Shown here: in pieces, positions 51,558-59,122 of the stretch
Position numbering within the stretch: the first letter of the stretch is position 1
Layout: each line of letters opens with the position of its first letter
Source: Acidobacteriota bacterium
Lineage (GTDB): Bacteria > Acidobacteriota > Blastocatellia > Pyrinomonadales > Pyrinomonadaceae
Length of the DNA stretch: 64,000 nucleotides
NCBI GenBank assembly: GCA_003385635.1
Contig: QQUY01000001.1
Location: forward strand, 620,001-684,000
Direction: 5' to 3'
The notes under the pieces: model-generated
Databases searched by the model: none
Seen by the model: the letters and a program-made list of their open reading frames with translations, nothing else
What the model was told of the DNA's origin: nothing
Made by a program: the position numbers and the translations under genes

Positions 51558-52712
51558 ATGCATCTTTACGATTTCGTGAGCTATTGCTCAATGCTGACGG
51601 ATACGAATCGTCTGGACGCCTATGTTGGTGCCCTAAAAACCTGTGTTGGGCCGGACTCTATTGTGCTCGACCTGGGAGCCGGTACAGGCGTTTTCTCCGT
51701 TATCGCTTGCGAGCTTGGCGCACAGAAAGTCTATGCTCTTGAGATCAATCCGCTTATCAGGCTTGTCGATGAAGTGGCACGTGAGAAGGGGTATGGGGAA
51801 AGGCTTGAGATCGTGCAGAAACTCTCCACCCAGATCGATCTCGACCCCAAGGCCGATATCCTGGTCAGCGACATCCACGGGGGATTTCCGCTTTACGAAA
51901 CGGGGCTCGAGTCGATCATCGATGCTCGCGAACGACTTCTAAAGGAAGATGCAGTTATTTTCCCCGCAGAAGAGTCCGTTCTCTTTGCAGTTTCACAGTC
52001 TGAGCAGATCTACCGGAAACACGTTGAGACTTACCTTGAAGAACGACACGGATTCAAACTTCCGTCAGGCGAAAGGCTTGTCAAGAACCGGCCGTTCAAT
52101 GCTCGAAGCGATGACGAAGTGCTTTTGTCAGAACCTGCCCAGTTCGCGTTGATCGACCACAGGACCAATTCACGGACCTCATTCCGCAAGGAGCTGGATT
52201 TTGAGATAAATAGGCCCGGTATCGCGCACGGCTTGAGAGGATGGTTCGAGAGCAGGCTGCCGGGCGGGTTCAGCGTTTCAAACGCCATCACCGAAAAAAA
52301 CTCGACCTACTCCGCTCCGTTTTTCCCATTTGAACATCCGGTAAGTGTCGAACCGCGAGACACCGTGAAAGCTACTATCAACGCTGTGTACGAGGAAGGA
52401 AACTATATTTGGAGCTGGCAAACGAAAATCGTGGGAGCTGTCAAAGGACTGCCAAAGGCCGAGTTTGGCCAATCGATGATGGCGTCAATGGTTCCCGACA
52501 CAAGAAGCGCACTGCGCAGATCCGAGTTTTACACGCCGGGTCTCGGGATCGAAGGCGAGATCGACAAGTTCGTGCTTTCGAAAATAGACGGCGCAAACAT
52601 GAGCGGCGATATTGCAGACGAGTTGTTCGAGAGGTTTCCCGGGCGCTTCGCGTCGCTGGATAAAGCTGCTGAGAGAGTTTACTTCCTTGTTGAACGTTAC
52701 GCAGAGGAATAG
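51558..52712 (+). CDS. PRMT-like SAM-dependent methyltransferase
   Basis: 384 residues. N-terminal Rossmann domain with the PRMT-style entry MLTDTNRLDAY and SAM motif VLDLGAGTGVFSVIA (about 37-51), acidic EINP. In place of the double-E loop it has VSDIHGG ... LYETGLES, so the first glutamate is replaced. The C-terminal half aligns in layout with the PRMT beta-barrel, but the THW signature is missing. So it is probably a methyltransferase with a substrate other than the usual arginine. It sits 116 bases before the PqqD-Cys-rich gene. Alternative: a plain ribosomal-protein methyltransferase relative. Confidence 0.82.
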   Translation: MHLYDFVSYCSMLTDTNRLDAYVGALKTCVGPDSIVLDLGAGTGVFSVIACELGAQKVYALEINPLIRLVDEVAREKGYGERLEIVQKLSTQIDLDPKADILVSDIHGGFPLYETGLESIIDARERLLKEDAVIFPAEESVLFAVSQSEQIYRKHVETYLEERHGFKLPSGERLVKNRPFNARSDDEVLLSEPAQFALIDHRTNSRTSFRKELDFEINRPGIAHGLRGWFESRLPGGFSVSNAITEKNSTYSAPFFPFEHPVSVEPRDTVKATINAVYEEGNYIWSWQTKIVGAVKGLPKAEFGQSMMASMVPDTRSALRRSEFYTPGLGIEGEIDKFVLSKIDGANMSGDIADELFERFPGRFASLDKAAERVYFLVERYAEE

Positions 52713-52768
52713 CCTTTCTCGAGACTTAAATAGTTAAAGAGATACTTTAAGTACTAGCGGTTTCGCGC

Positions 52769-52797
52769 TTGACTTGCGGGGTTACAAGCGATATATA
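52769..52797 (+). promoter_or_regulatory. Sigma70 promoter of the PqqD-Cys-rich gene
   Basis: TTGACT, 17-base spacer, TATATA. Transcription would start near 52804, leaving a leader of about 25 nt with no Shine-Dalgarno sequence (ACCCTGAAT before the ATG). Confidence 0.7.
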
Positions 52798-52828
52798 AAT
52801 CAAAACTCTTCTCCCACCAACCCTGAAT

Positions 52829-53368
52829 ATGCTGCCAATTTACCGCAAGAATGATCTAGTGGTTCAGGACATGGGGGACGAGACTTTCGTCTACGATCTG
52901 CTAACGAACCGCGCAATCTGTCTCAACAAAATGAGCTCCTTTGTATGGAAGAACTGTGACGGCAGTCTTTCTGCTGAGGGCCTCGCATCGATCGCTTCCG
53001 ACAAGTTTGGCGAGAAGGTGACCAGTGAGCTTGTTGAACTGGCACTGGACCAGCTCCTGAAGGAAGATCTGATCGAATACGACGATCCCGCTTCCGTATT
53101 TGAAGGTCTTTCAAGGAGAGAGATCATAAAAAAGGTTGGGTTGACCACGATGGCGGCTCTTCCGATCGTGACCGCCATTACGGCTCCGGCCGCGGCTGCC
53201 GCGCAGTCTGTGTGCGTCCCGGTATCTGGGGGTTGTACTTGTACCGAGGGATCGAACGGAAGAATGGGTCAGCAGTGTGTTGAGGCTATGGCCTGTGCTA
53301 ACGGTGCGTGCCGGTGCGTTTGGGCAAACAACGGGATGAACAATACTGCAGGGGACTGTATCGTCTGA
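52829..53368 (+). CDS. PqqD-fold protein with twin-arginine segment and Cys-rich tail
   Basis: 179 residues in three parts. Residues 1-92: a PqqD-like fold, the RiPP recognition element that binds leader peptides (TFVYDLLTNRAICLNKMSSF ... LDQLLKEDLIEY). Residues 93-126: SRREIIKK then a hydrophobic stretch ending PAAAAAQ, shaped like a Tat signal. Residues 127-179: a tail with eight cysteines (129, 136, 138, 150, 156, 161, 163, 177) and Gly/Asn-rich spacers. It has its own promoter and follows the PRMT-like gene. The layout suggests a peptide that carries its own recognition domain and is exported after modification. Function unproven; no known peptide family recognised. Confidence 0.8.
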   Translation: MLPIYRKNDLVVQDMGDETFVYDLLTNRAICLNKMSSFVWKNCDGSLSAEGLASIASDKFGEKVTSELVELALDQLLKEDLIEYDDPASVFEGLSRREIIKKVGLTTMAALPIVTAITAPAAAAAQSVCVPVSGGCTCTEGSNGRMGQQCVEAMACANGACRCVWANNGMNNTAGDCIV

Positions 53369-53386
53369 CCGGCAGGTTGGCATAGA

Positions 53387-53719
53387 TCACCACCTCGTGT
53401 CGTAGTCGGCCAGATTTTCCCTCCAGTCTTCTTCGTTCTCGATCCTGAGGATCGGCAATTCGCCGTCAAAAACTATTTCGGACCAAAGAGATCTCCGAAG
53501 TCTGTAAGTTCCTCCTTTCGGCGAAGTAACCGTCAGTACGGCCCTTTCTTCCGTTCGCTTTGCAACCGCCGCCCAGCGCCAGTCATTTCTTGATCTGTAA
53601 AGTAGCCTGGAGCCAACAAGAAGGTCACCCAGGAAGGCGGGCTCGCTCCGGTCCCCATAAACACTGAGGCCGAACGGAATTCCGCTCGGCCTCCATTTCC
53701 TGAAGTTTGCAAAGCTCAT
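53387..53719 (-). CDS. Small protein of unknown function
   Basis: 110 residues, basic and rich in Trp, Arg and aromatic residues (RNDWRWAAVAKR), with no recognised family. Its ATG overlaps the stop of the upstream HExxH-protein gene by four bases (ATGA), so the two are coupled. It is convergent with the PqqD-Cys-rich gene, ending 18 bases away. A middle beta-rich stretch (AVLTVTSPKGGTYRLRRS) suggests a small beta domain. Confidence 0.7.
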   Translation of the reverse strand: MSFANFRKWRPSGIPFGLSVYGDRSEPAFLGDLLVGSRLLYRSRNDWRWAAVAKRTEERAVLTVTSPKGGTYRLRRSLWSEIVFDGELPILRIENEEDWRENLADYDTRW

Positions 53720-54516
53720 TGATCCTCAAACGGCAGATCGTGTTTGCCTGAGTTTGCTGAAACGGCGTAAAGCCTCAGTCCTATCGAGATCATAACGACC
53801 GAGCCGATGATCCAGATAAGGACCCATGCGATCGCCGGAATCCCCGTAGCCTCCGCCATGTTCATTGCGTCTGAGTGCGAACTGGTCGTCGCCGAGATGA
53901 GGAACAGATTCTTGAGCGAAAAGATAGAGTTCAGCAAGCATTGCACCGCGAGGAATGCGAGTGCAAAATTTGACCACTTGAGCTGAGCGTATCTTGCGAT
54001 CGCAAACAGACCGGCAGTCAGGGCTGCTCCAGACAAAACGGTGAAGGCAACACTCGCGATGCCCACCTTCGCACTGAACACGTTCCAGATAGGTGCCAGC
54101 AGTCCGAAAACGAGGGTCATCAGACCAACAAATCCCGACGCAAAATAAAGTGCCTTTCTCGATGAGAATCCATATCTGAACCAGGCAAGAAGCGCTACAC
54201 CAAATGCTGTCGTTCCAAGGTAGCCAGCGCTTGAAATTATAAGCCTCTGCAGCCAGTTTCCGTCTTGGGTAAGAGACCACACGACGCCGCTGGTGTCAGG
54301 CGATACCGTAAGGCTCTGGACGGACCCGCCAGTCATTACGGTAGCCAGAACGTGACTTCCCTCGTGAATGAAGGTCGCGAAAAGCTGAAGCGGGTATACG
54401 ACGTAACCCAGCAGAGGGATAAAGAAGGAAGCTACAAAGATCAGCACACTGATGATCGTTGCGATGATCAACAGTTTCGCCTGCGGTTTGACGTCGTCAG
54501 CTATTTTGTAATTCAT
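53716..54516 (-). CDS. M50-like membrane metalloprotease
   Basis: 266 residues, about seven membrane helices. HEGSH (residues about 51-55) in a membrane helix is the HExxH zinc motif of the M50 (site-2-protease-like) families. A second ligand region is not certain: the usual NPDG-type motif is not seen, so activity is unproven. It starts a two-gene leftward unit with the small protein. It lies beside the PqqD-Cys-rich gene but on the other strand. Confidence 0.78.
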   Translation of the reverse strand: MNYKIADDVKPQAKLLIIATIISVLIFVASFFIPLLGYVVYPLQLFATFIHEGSHVLATVMTGGSVQSLTVSPDTSGVVWSLTQDGNWLQRLIISSAGYLGTTAFGVALLAWFRYGFSSRKALYFASGFVGLMTLVFGLLAPIWNVFSAKVGIASVAFTVLSGAALTAGLFAIARYAQLKWSNFALAFLAVQCLLNSIFSLKNLFLISATTSSHSDAMNMAEATGIPAIAWVLIWIIGSVVMISIGLRLYAVSANSGKHDLPFEDQ

Positions 54517-54570
54517 AATTGCTTGGTCGATCCCCTGAAGATAAACGCGGATTCTTTAGGCTTACGACCC

Positions 54571-54590
54571 ATTCTACACGAAAGTTCGTG
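54571..54590 (-). promoter_or_regulatory. Candidate promoter and operator of the M50-like gene
   Basis: On the minus strand TAGAAT lies 55 bases before the start codon, directly preceded by the perfect palindrome CACGAACTTTCGTG inside the spacer, a typical place for a repressor site. The -35 is weak. Confidence 0.3.
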
Positions 54591-54666
54591 GGCGGCTAAA
54601 GATTTTGCATCGCGGTCCTTGTGATGCTAAGCCCCAAATGATGGTTCATTCACCCGGCCAGGCTCC

Positions 54667-55149
54667 TCAAGGATACCGGTAATCTTCCTTACCGCCGGTC
54701 TTCTCGAGCAGCCGGATGCCCGTTATCTCAATGTCCTTCTGAACTGCCTTGCACATGTCATAGACGGTCAGTGCCGCGATCGAAACGGCGGTCAAAGCCT
54801 CCATCTCCACACCGGTCCGGTCGGTCGTAACAGCGATTGATACCAAACGTACACCCGCATCCTCGATCTCGGCGCGAACATCCAGGTTTGACAGCGAAAG
54901 CTGGTGGCACAGCGGAATAAGCTCGCTCGTCTTCTTGCCACCGGTGATCCCGGCGATCCGGGCGATCTCGAGAGGATCACCCTTTGGATTGTCTTTCGCG
55001 CGAATGGCGGCGACGGTTTCGGGCGAAAGGCTAACAAAAGCGGTCGCTCTTGCCGTCCTTTTCGAGACTTCTTTGTCTGAAACATCGACCATTTGGACCT
55101 TTCCGTCCTTTCCAAAGTGGCTCAGATCACTCATATCCAGTTCAAACAC
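54667..55149 (-). CDS. moaC: Cyclic pyranopterin monophosphate synthase
   Basis: Second step of molybdenum-cofactor synthesis. 160 residues, with MVDVSDKEVSKRTARA, LIPLCHQLSLS and TGVEMEALTAVSIAALTVYDMCKA motifs. It follows moeA directly. The start is either the GTG at 55149, in the moeA stop region, or an ATG five codons later. No good ribosome-binding site favours one. Confidence 0.96.
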   Translation of the reverse strand: MFELDMSDLSHFGKDGKVQMVDVSDKEVSKRTARATAFVSLSPETVAAIRAKDNPKGDPLEIARIAGITGGKKTSELIPLCHQLSLSNLDVRAEIEDAGVRLVSIAVTTDRTGVEMEALTAVSIAALTVYDMCKAVQKDIEITGIRLLEKTGGKEDYRYP

Positions 55150-56340
55150 TCAAATGAAATTAACTTCGGTCACTTCACCCTTCGAGAGGCCGTGCTCACG
55201 AGGTACGAACGCGATCGCGTCGGCGTGGGCGAAGGTAACGAAGTTTGACGAACCCGAAAATTTTAGAGATTCGATCAACATCCTGCCATCCGATGAGAAC
55301 CCGACCTTAACGGGAAGCAGCCCGTCCCGCCCTTTTGTTCCCCTGATATCGTGAGTGACGGTAGCGAAGGCCTTCCGGAGTTCGGGTTCCGAGGCGGACT
55401 GCATCAGCAATAGTGCCATCCTGACGAAAACAAGAAAAGTGACAGCAAAAGAGACGGGATTGCCTGGAAGGCCAAAGATCACTTTCTCGCCCAAAGTCGC
55501 GAACACCGTAGGCTTTCCGGGCTTCAGCTCTAGCTTTTCAAAGTGGAGTTCGGCGCCGAGTTCCCGTAAGACGGGTTTTGTGAAGTCGTAATCGCCAACG
55601 GAAACGCCCCCCGAGATCACGAGGCAATCGCAATCTTCCAGGGCCTCGGTGATCGCAATCTTCAGACCGGCAGGGTCGTCCGTCGCGATCGGCAGAATAG
55701 ATGTGGCGGCGTATTCCCCGGCAAATGCTGCGATCATTGGGGAATTCGAGTTCCTGATCTGATCCCGACCCGGGACCTCCGAAACATCGACAATCTCGGA
55801 GCCCGTGGACAATATTGACAGACGCGGGCGATGCGCTACCTGGACCGCCGAATATCCGAATGCTGCCATGGTGGCGACCATTGCTTTGGTGATCCTCTCG
55901 CCTTTCGCGATCACTGTCTCTCCTGCCTTGATCTCCTCACCCTTGCCAACGATGTTCTTGCCTGCCGAGGCGCTCTTGAGGATCGTGACTTTTCCGTCAC
56001 CTTGTTCGGCAAGCTCGATCTGTTGTACCGCGTCGGCTCCTTCGGGCACCCTCGCGCCGGTCATCGTTTTCACTGCCTGCCCGCTTCTCAGTACTCCGTC
56101 CCAGCCCCTGCCGGCAACGGATTCTCCTATCAGATCCAGTTCAGCCGGCGCATTCCTTGTATCTGACGACTTTACTGCAAAGCCGTCCATCTGCGACCGG
56201 TCAAAAGGAGGAAGGTCCAGATCCGCCGAAATGTCTTCTGTGAGAACCCATCCAACACAGTCTTCAAGGCTCACTGATACTGTGCCGAGAGGCCGAGTCA
56301 TTGATCTCACGATCCGTTTTGCTTCGTCGATGGGGATCAT
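55150..56340 (-). CDS. moeA: Molybdopterin molybdenumtransferase
   Basis: Inserts molybdenum into adenylated molybdopterin. 396 residues from the ATG at 56340. Hallmarks: DLPPFDRSQMDGFAVKS, TGARVPEGADAV, ISGGVSVGDYDF, FGLPGNPVSF. A TTG 42 bases upstream is not supported. It pairs with moaC on the minus strand; other mo genes are outside the window. Confidence 0.95.
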   Translation of the reverse strand: MIPIDEAKRIVRSMTRPLGTVSVSLEDCVGWVLTEDISADLDLPPFDRSQMDGFAVKSSDTRNAPAELDLIGESVAGRGWDGVLRSGQAVKTMTGARVPEGADAVQQIELAEQGDGKVTILKSASAGKNIVGKGEEIKAGETVIAKGERITKAMVATMAAFGYSAVQVAHRPRLSILSTGSEIVDVSEVPGRDQIRNSNSPMIAAFAGEYAATSILPIATDDPAGLKIAITEALEDCDCLVISGGVSVGDYDFTKPVLRELGAELHFEKLELKPGKPTVFATLGEKVIFGLPGNPVSFAVTFLVFVRMALLLMQSASEPELRKAFATVTHDIRGTKGRDGLLPVKVGFSSDGRMLIESLKFSGSSNFVTFAHADAIAFVPREHGLSKGEVTEVNFI

Positions 56341-56471
56341 ATTTCGAACAGCATTGGACTCACGATCGGCAGCCGGTTCCAAATCGCGGAATGCTTTCCA
56401 AAGTGATAGACTCTAAGAGTAATTCTCAAACCAATTTAACACACTTAAAGAACGGAGCGTGGAGATTAGAA

Positions 56472-57683
56472 GTGATCGATCTTGAGCTTACTGAAGAACA
56501 TTTAGCCCTGCAAAACACTGTCAGGGAGTTTGTAAAAGGTGAGGTAGAACCTCACATAAAGGAATGGGACGAGAAACAGCACTTTGAGAAGTCCATTTTC
56601 TCGAAAATGGGTGAACTCGGGTTACTCGGCGTATGCATTCCCGAAGAATACGGCGGAGCCGGATTTGATTATGTTTCGCTGGGGCTGGTCTGCGAGGAAC
56701 TTGAGGCGTGCGACACGTTCCTTCGTGTCGTAATGAGCGTCCACGTTGGTCTGAATTCGTTGACCTTGCTTACCTGGGGAAGTGAGGAACAGAAGCAGAA
56801 ATACCTGGTCCCTCAGGCAAAGGGCGAGAAGCTTGCAACGTTCGGGCTTACGGAACCGAATGCTGGTTCGGATGTTGTAGGCATGCGATCGATTGCTCGG
56901 CGCGAAGGAAACGACTGGATCCTGAATGGCGAGAAGATGTGGATCTCGCTCGGCAACACTGCCGATCATTTCCTGTTCTTCTGCTGGACCGATGAGGAAA
57001 AGATGAAGCAGAGGGACCATTCCGGAATGAGCTGCTTTATTGTCGAGCGTTCGATGGAAGGTTTTTCTTCGGGCACGCTACACGGAAAAATGGGAATTCG
57101 CGCGGGCGACACAGGCTACTTTACCTTGCAGGACGTACGGGTCCCGCAGGAGAACATGGTCGGAAAAGAAGGCGAGGGTTTTAAGATCGCGATGTTCTCA
57201 CTCGAGAACGGCCGGTACACCGTAGCGTCCGGGGCGACAGGCGTCATCAGGGCTTCGAGGGATGCGTCGGTAGCTTATGCTAATACTCGCGAGGTGCAGG
57301 GCAGGACGATCGGGAACTTCCAGCTCGTGAAGCAGAAGATCGCAGATATGGAAGCGGACTACGAGATGTGTCATCTTCTATGGCTCAAGGCGGGCTGGCT
57401 GAAGAATGAAGGCCGGTCTTCGACGCGTGCTGCGAGTCTTGCAAAGTGGCAGGCCACGGTAAGGAGTGAAAAGGCGGCATCGATGGCGATCGAGATCCAC
57501 GGCGCAAACGGATACACCAATGACTATCCCGTCGAACGCTACCTTCGTAACTGCAAGGCGGCCGTGATATACGAGGGTACACGCGACATTCATACCCTTA
57601 TGCAGGCTGATTGGGCGCTTGGCCTAAAGAAAGAGCCGAAAGCAAGAGTCGGGCTTCCGGCGTATAAAACGAAAAGCGCTTGA
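56472..57683 (+). CDS. Acyl-CoA dehydrogenase family protein (glutaryl/short-chain type)
   Basis: FAD enzyme that oxidises an acyl-CoA, passing electrons to ETF. 403 residues from a GTG with GGAG seven bases upstream; an earlier in-frame start adds a basic stretch lying over the moeA start and is not supported. Motifs: FGLTEPNAGSD (FAD/substrate), GYTNDYPVERYLRN, and the catalytic glutamate in IYEGTRDIHTLM. The last resembles glutaryl-CoA dehydrogenase, but specificity cannot be fixed. Stand-alone gene. Confidence 0.93.
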   Translation: MIDLELTEEHLALQNTVREFVKGEVEPHIKEWDEKQHFEKSIFSKMGELGLLGVCIPEEYGGAGFDYVSLGLVCEELEACDTFLRVVMSVHVGLNSLTLLTWGSEEQKQKYLVPQAKGEKLATFGLTEPNAGSDVVGMRSIARREGNDWILNGEKMWISLGNTADHFLFFCWTDEEKMKQRDHSGMSCFIVERSMEGFSSGTLHGKMGIRAGDTGYFTLQDVRVPQENMVGKEGEGFKIAMFSLENGRYTVASGATGVIRASRDASVAYANTREVQGRTIGNFQLVKQKIADMEADYEMCHLLWLKAGWLKNEGRSSTRAASLAKWQATVRSEKAASMAIEIHGANGYTNDYPVERYLRNCKAAVIYEGTRDIHTLMQADWALGLKKEPKARVGLPAYKTKSA

Positions 57684-57711
57684 TGGAGTACTGAGGACTG
57701 GGGAGTCGATT

Positions 57712-57955
57712 CAGTCTATTGAGTCTGTTGAGTCGATCCAGTCTGTTGAGTCTGTCGGGTCTGTCGGGTCTATTGAGTCGATCCAGTCTGTCGGGTCTAT
57801 TGAGTCTTTTCAGTCTAGTGAGAGCACTCCGAAAACCGACATCGCAAACGTCGAGCGCGTTTCGTTTCGACTGTATGGACTCAATAGACCCGAAGACTCA
57901 ACAGACCCGACAGACCCGACAGACCCGACAGACCCGACAGACCCGACAGACCTAC
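57712..57955. repeat. 9-bp-unit inverted array
   Basis: Left side: about 12 degenerate 9-mers of the form GRGTCTRTY (57712-57819). Right side: five exact CAGACCCGA copies (57902-57946) with degenerate flanks from 57878 on. The right units are reverse complements of the left, so the region can fold into a long hairpin around a unique centre of about 58 bases. Confidence 0.9.
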
Positions 57956-58485
57956 GACCCTCCTTGCACGGCGTCAAAATCGGAACTCTGATTTGTAAGC
58001 TTCCATTCGGCGCCTTCCTTTACAAATTTGATCATTATCCCGTTAGGGTAGGTTTGAGTCGTTACCATTGCTTCGCCTACATTCCCCTGGATGCGTTCGT
58101 TCACGACCTCGCACCGATTTCCGACCGGCTCGTCGGATAGAAATTCGACCAGCGAAGTTGTGCCTTCCTTCTGCATATCCCGCTCGAAACTCTGGATCGT
58201 CGCCCTGGAATACACGCGCCTGAGCGCAGCCTCATCCCTTCTTTTCATAGCGCTGCAAAAAGCGTCCACCACGGGCTTAAGGGTCACTGCCTCTATCTTT
58301 TCGGCGGGCGTCGGGGTCTTTTCAATTCCCCCAAGTGGATCTGTAGGCGCCTCGTTGACTGCGGGCGATGCGTTCGCGGCATTCGAGCCGTTTGCAGAGT
58401 TGGCGGCGTCGTCACCCGAACCACAGCCCGAGAAATGAAAAATCAAGGCGGGAACGATGAAGAAAAAGGCGGTCTTTGCTAACAT
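57952..58485 (-). CDS. Putative lipoprotein of unknown function
   Basis: 177 residues from an ATG with AGGAGA upstream. A hydrophobic N-terminus ends in FSGCGSG, a lipobox. Then an Asn/Ala/Pro-rich spacer and a globular C-terminus with VVDAFCSAMKRRDEAALRRV and VGEAMVTTQTYPNG, which resembles NTF2-like or DUF4878-type exported proteins without a firm match. Its stop codon lies in the edge of the 9-bp array. Confidence 0.75.
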   Translation of the reverse strand: MLAKTAFFFIVPALIFHFSGCGSGDDAANSANGSNAANASPAVNEAPTDPLGGIEKTPTPAEKIEAVTLKPVVDAFCSAMKRRDEAALRRVYSRATIQSFERDMQKEGTTSLVEFLSDEPVGNRCEVVNERIQGNVGEAMVTTQTYPNGIMIKFVKEGAEWKLTNQSSDFDAVQGGS

Positions 58486-58561
58486 TCTTGAAAATCTCCT
58501 GAGCAGTTTGCGAAATTTCAATTAGAAAGCTTCTTATCCGTAAATACAAGTACACGATCCA

Positions 58562-59083
58562 ATGGTAAATCCCGAGAAAGTTATAAAGAGAAGGTTTCTG
58601 ATCGAAGGACTCCCGGAGCCGCTCAAGCCCTCTGACGATCATCAACAAATCTTTGAGAACTATGTCGCCGGGACGAGCTTGAGACTGAGGAGCGTCCGGC
58701 GTCCTGCGAGCGATGAACGCAGGTGGTTTTTTGAACGCAGGGAAGCACTTGGGAATGGTGTGTTGATGGTTAACCGGATCCCGCTTGACCGGGCGGAGTA
58801 CGATGCGCTCCGGCCACTTCGCGGAAGGGAACTAAGGAAGAACAGGTATCTTCTCACGATTGACGATACAAGCTATGAGTTCGATGTCTACCTTGGCGAC
58901 CAATGGGGGCTGAATGTCGCTGCCGTAAGATTTGCCGCCCTCGCTGACGCCGAGGGGTTTGCGGTTCCCGAATTCAGCCAGCTGGAGATCACGGACCTCG
59001 CAGTCTTTGACGGCCCCAACCTTGTGAACAGAACCTTTGCCGAGATCCGGAAAGAGTTCGCAAAAGCAAAAGGCGGGAACTGA
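58562..59083 (+). CDS. CYTH-domain protein lacking the usual glutamates
   Basis: 173 residues. The tunnel-fold layout of CYTH proteins (triphosphate-binding, adenylate-cyclase/thiamine-triphosphatase fold) is seen: FLIEGLPE, SLRLRSVRR, KNRYLLTID and YEFDVYLGDQWGL. The usual EIERKF entry is replaced by KVIKRRF, and the LxxAEVEF strand by LNVAAVRFAA, so the metal-binding glutamates appear lost. Perhaps a binder of polyphosphate or nucleotides without catalysis. Its stop lies in the terminator hairpin shared with the next gene. Confidence 0.72.
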   Translation: MVNPEKVIKRRFLIEGLPEPLKPSDDHQQIFENYVAGTSLRLRSVRRPASDERRWFFERREALGNGVLMVNRIPLDRAEYDALRPLRGRELRKNRYLLTIDDTSYEFDVYLGDQWGLNVAAVRFAALADAEGFAVPEFSQLEITDLAVFDGPNLVNRTFAEIRKEFAKAKGGN

Positions 59084-59097
59084 TCAGTTCCCGCCTT
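59070..59097 (-). terminator. Bidirectional terminator at the CYTH/SLT junction
   Basis: AAGGCGGGAACT/AGTTCCCGCCTT form a perfect 12-base stem with a GATC loop. On the minus strand TTTGCTTTTGC follows. It overlaps the CYTH stop codon. Confidence 0.75.
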
Positions 59098-59122
59098 CCA
59101 ATTCAAGCCTGCAATCCCAAAA

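Noticed and set aside
57719..57991. 90-codon frame with LSR/QTR repeats
   Set aside because: Made only by the 9-bp unit being a multiple of three; no start signal and low-complexity reading.
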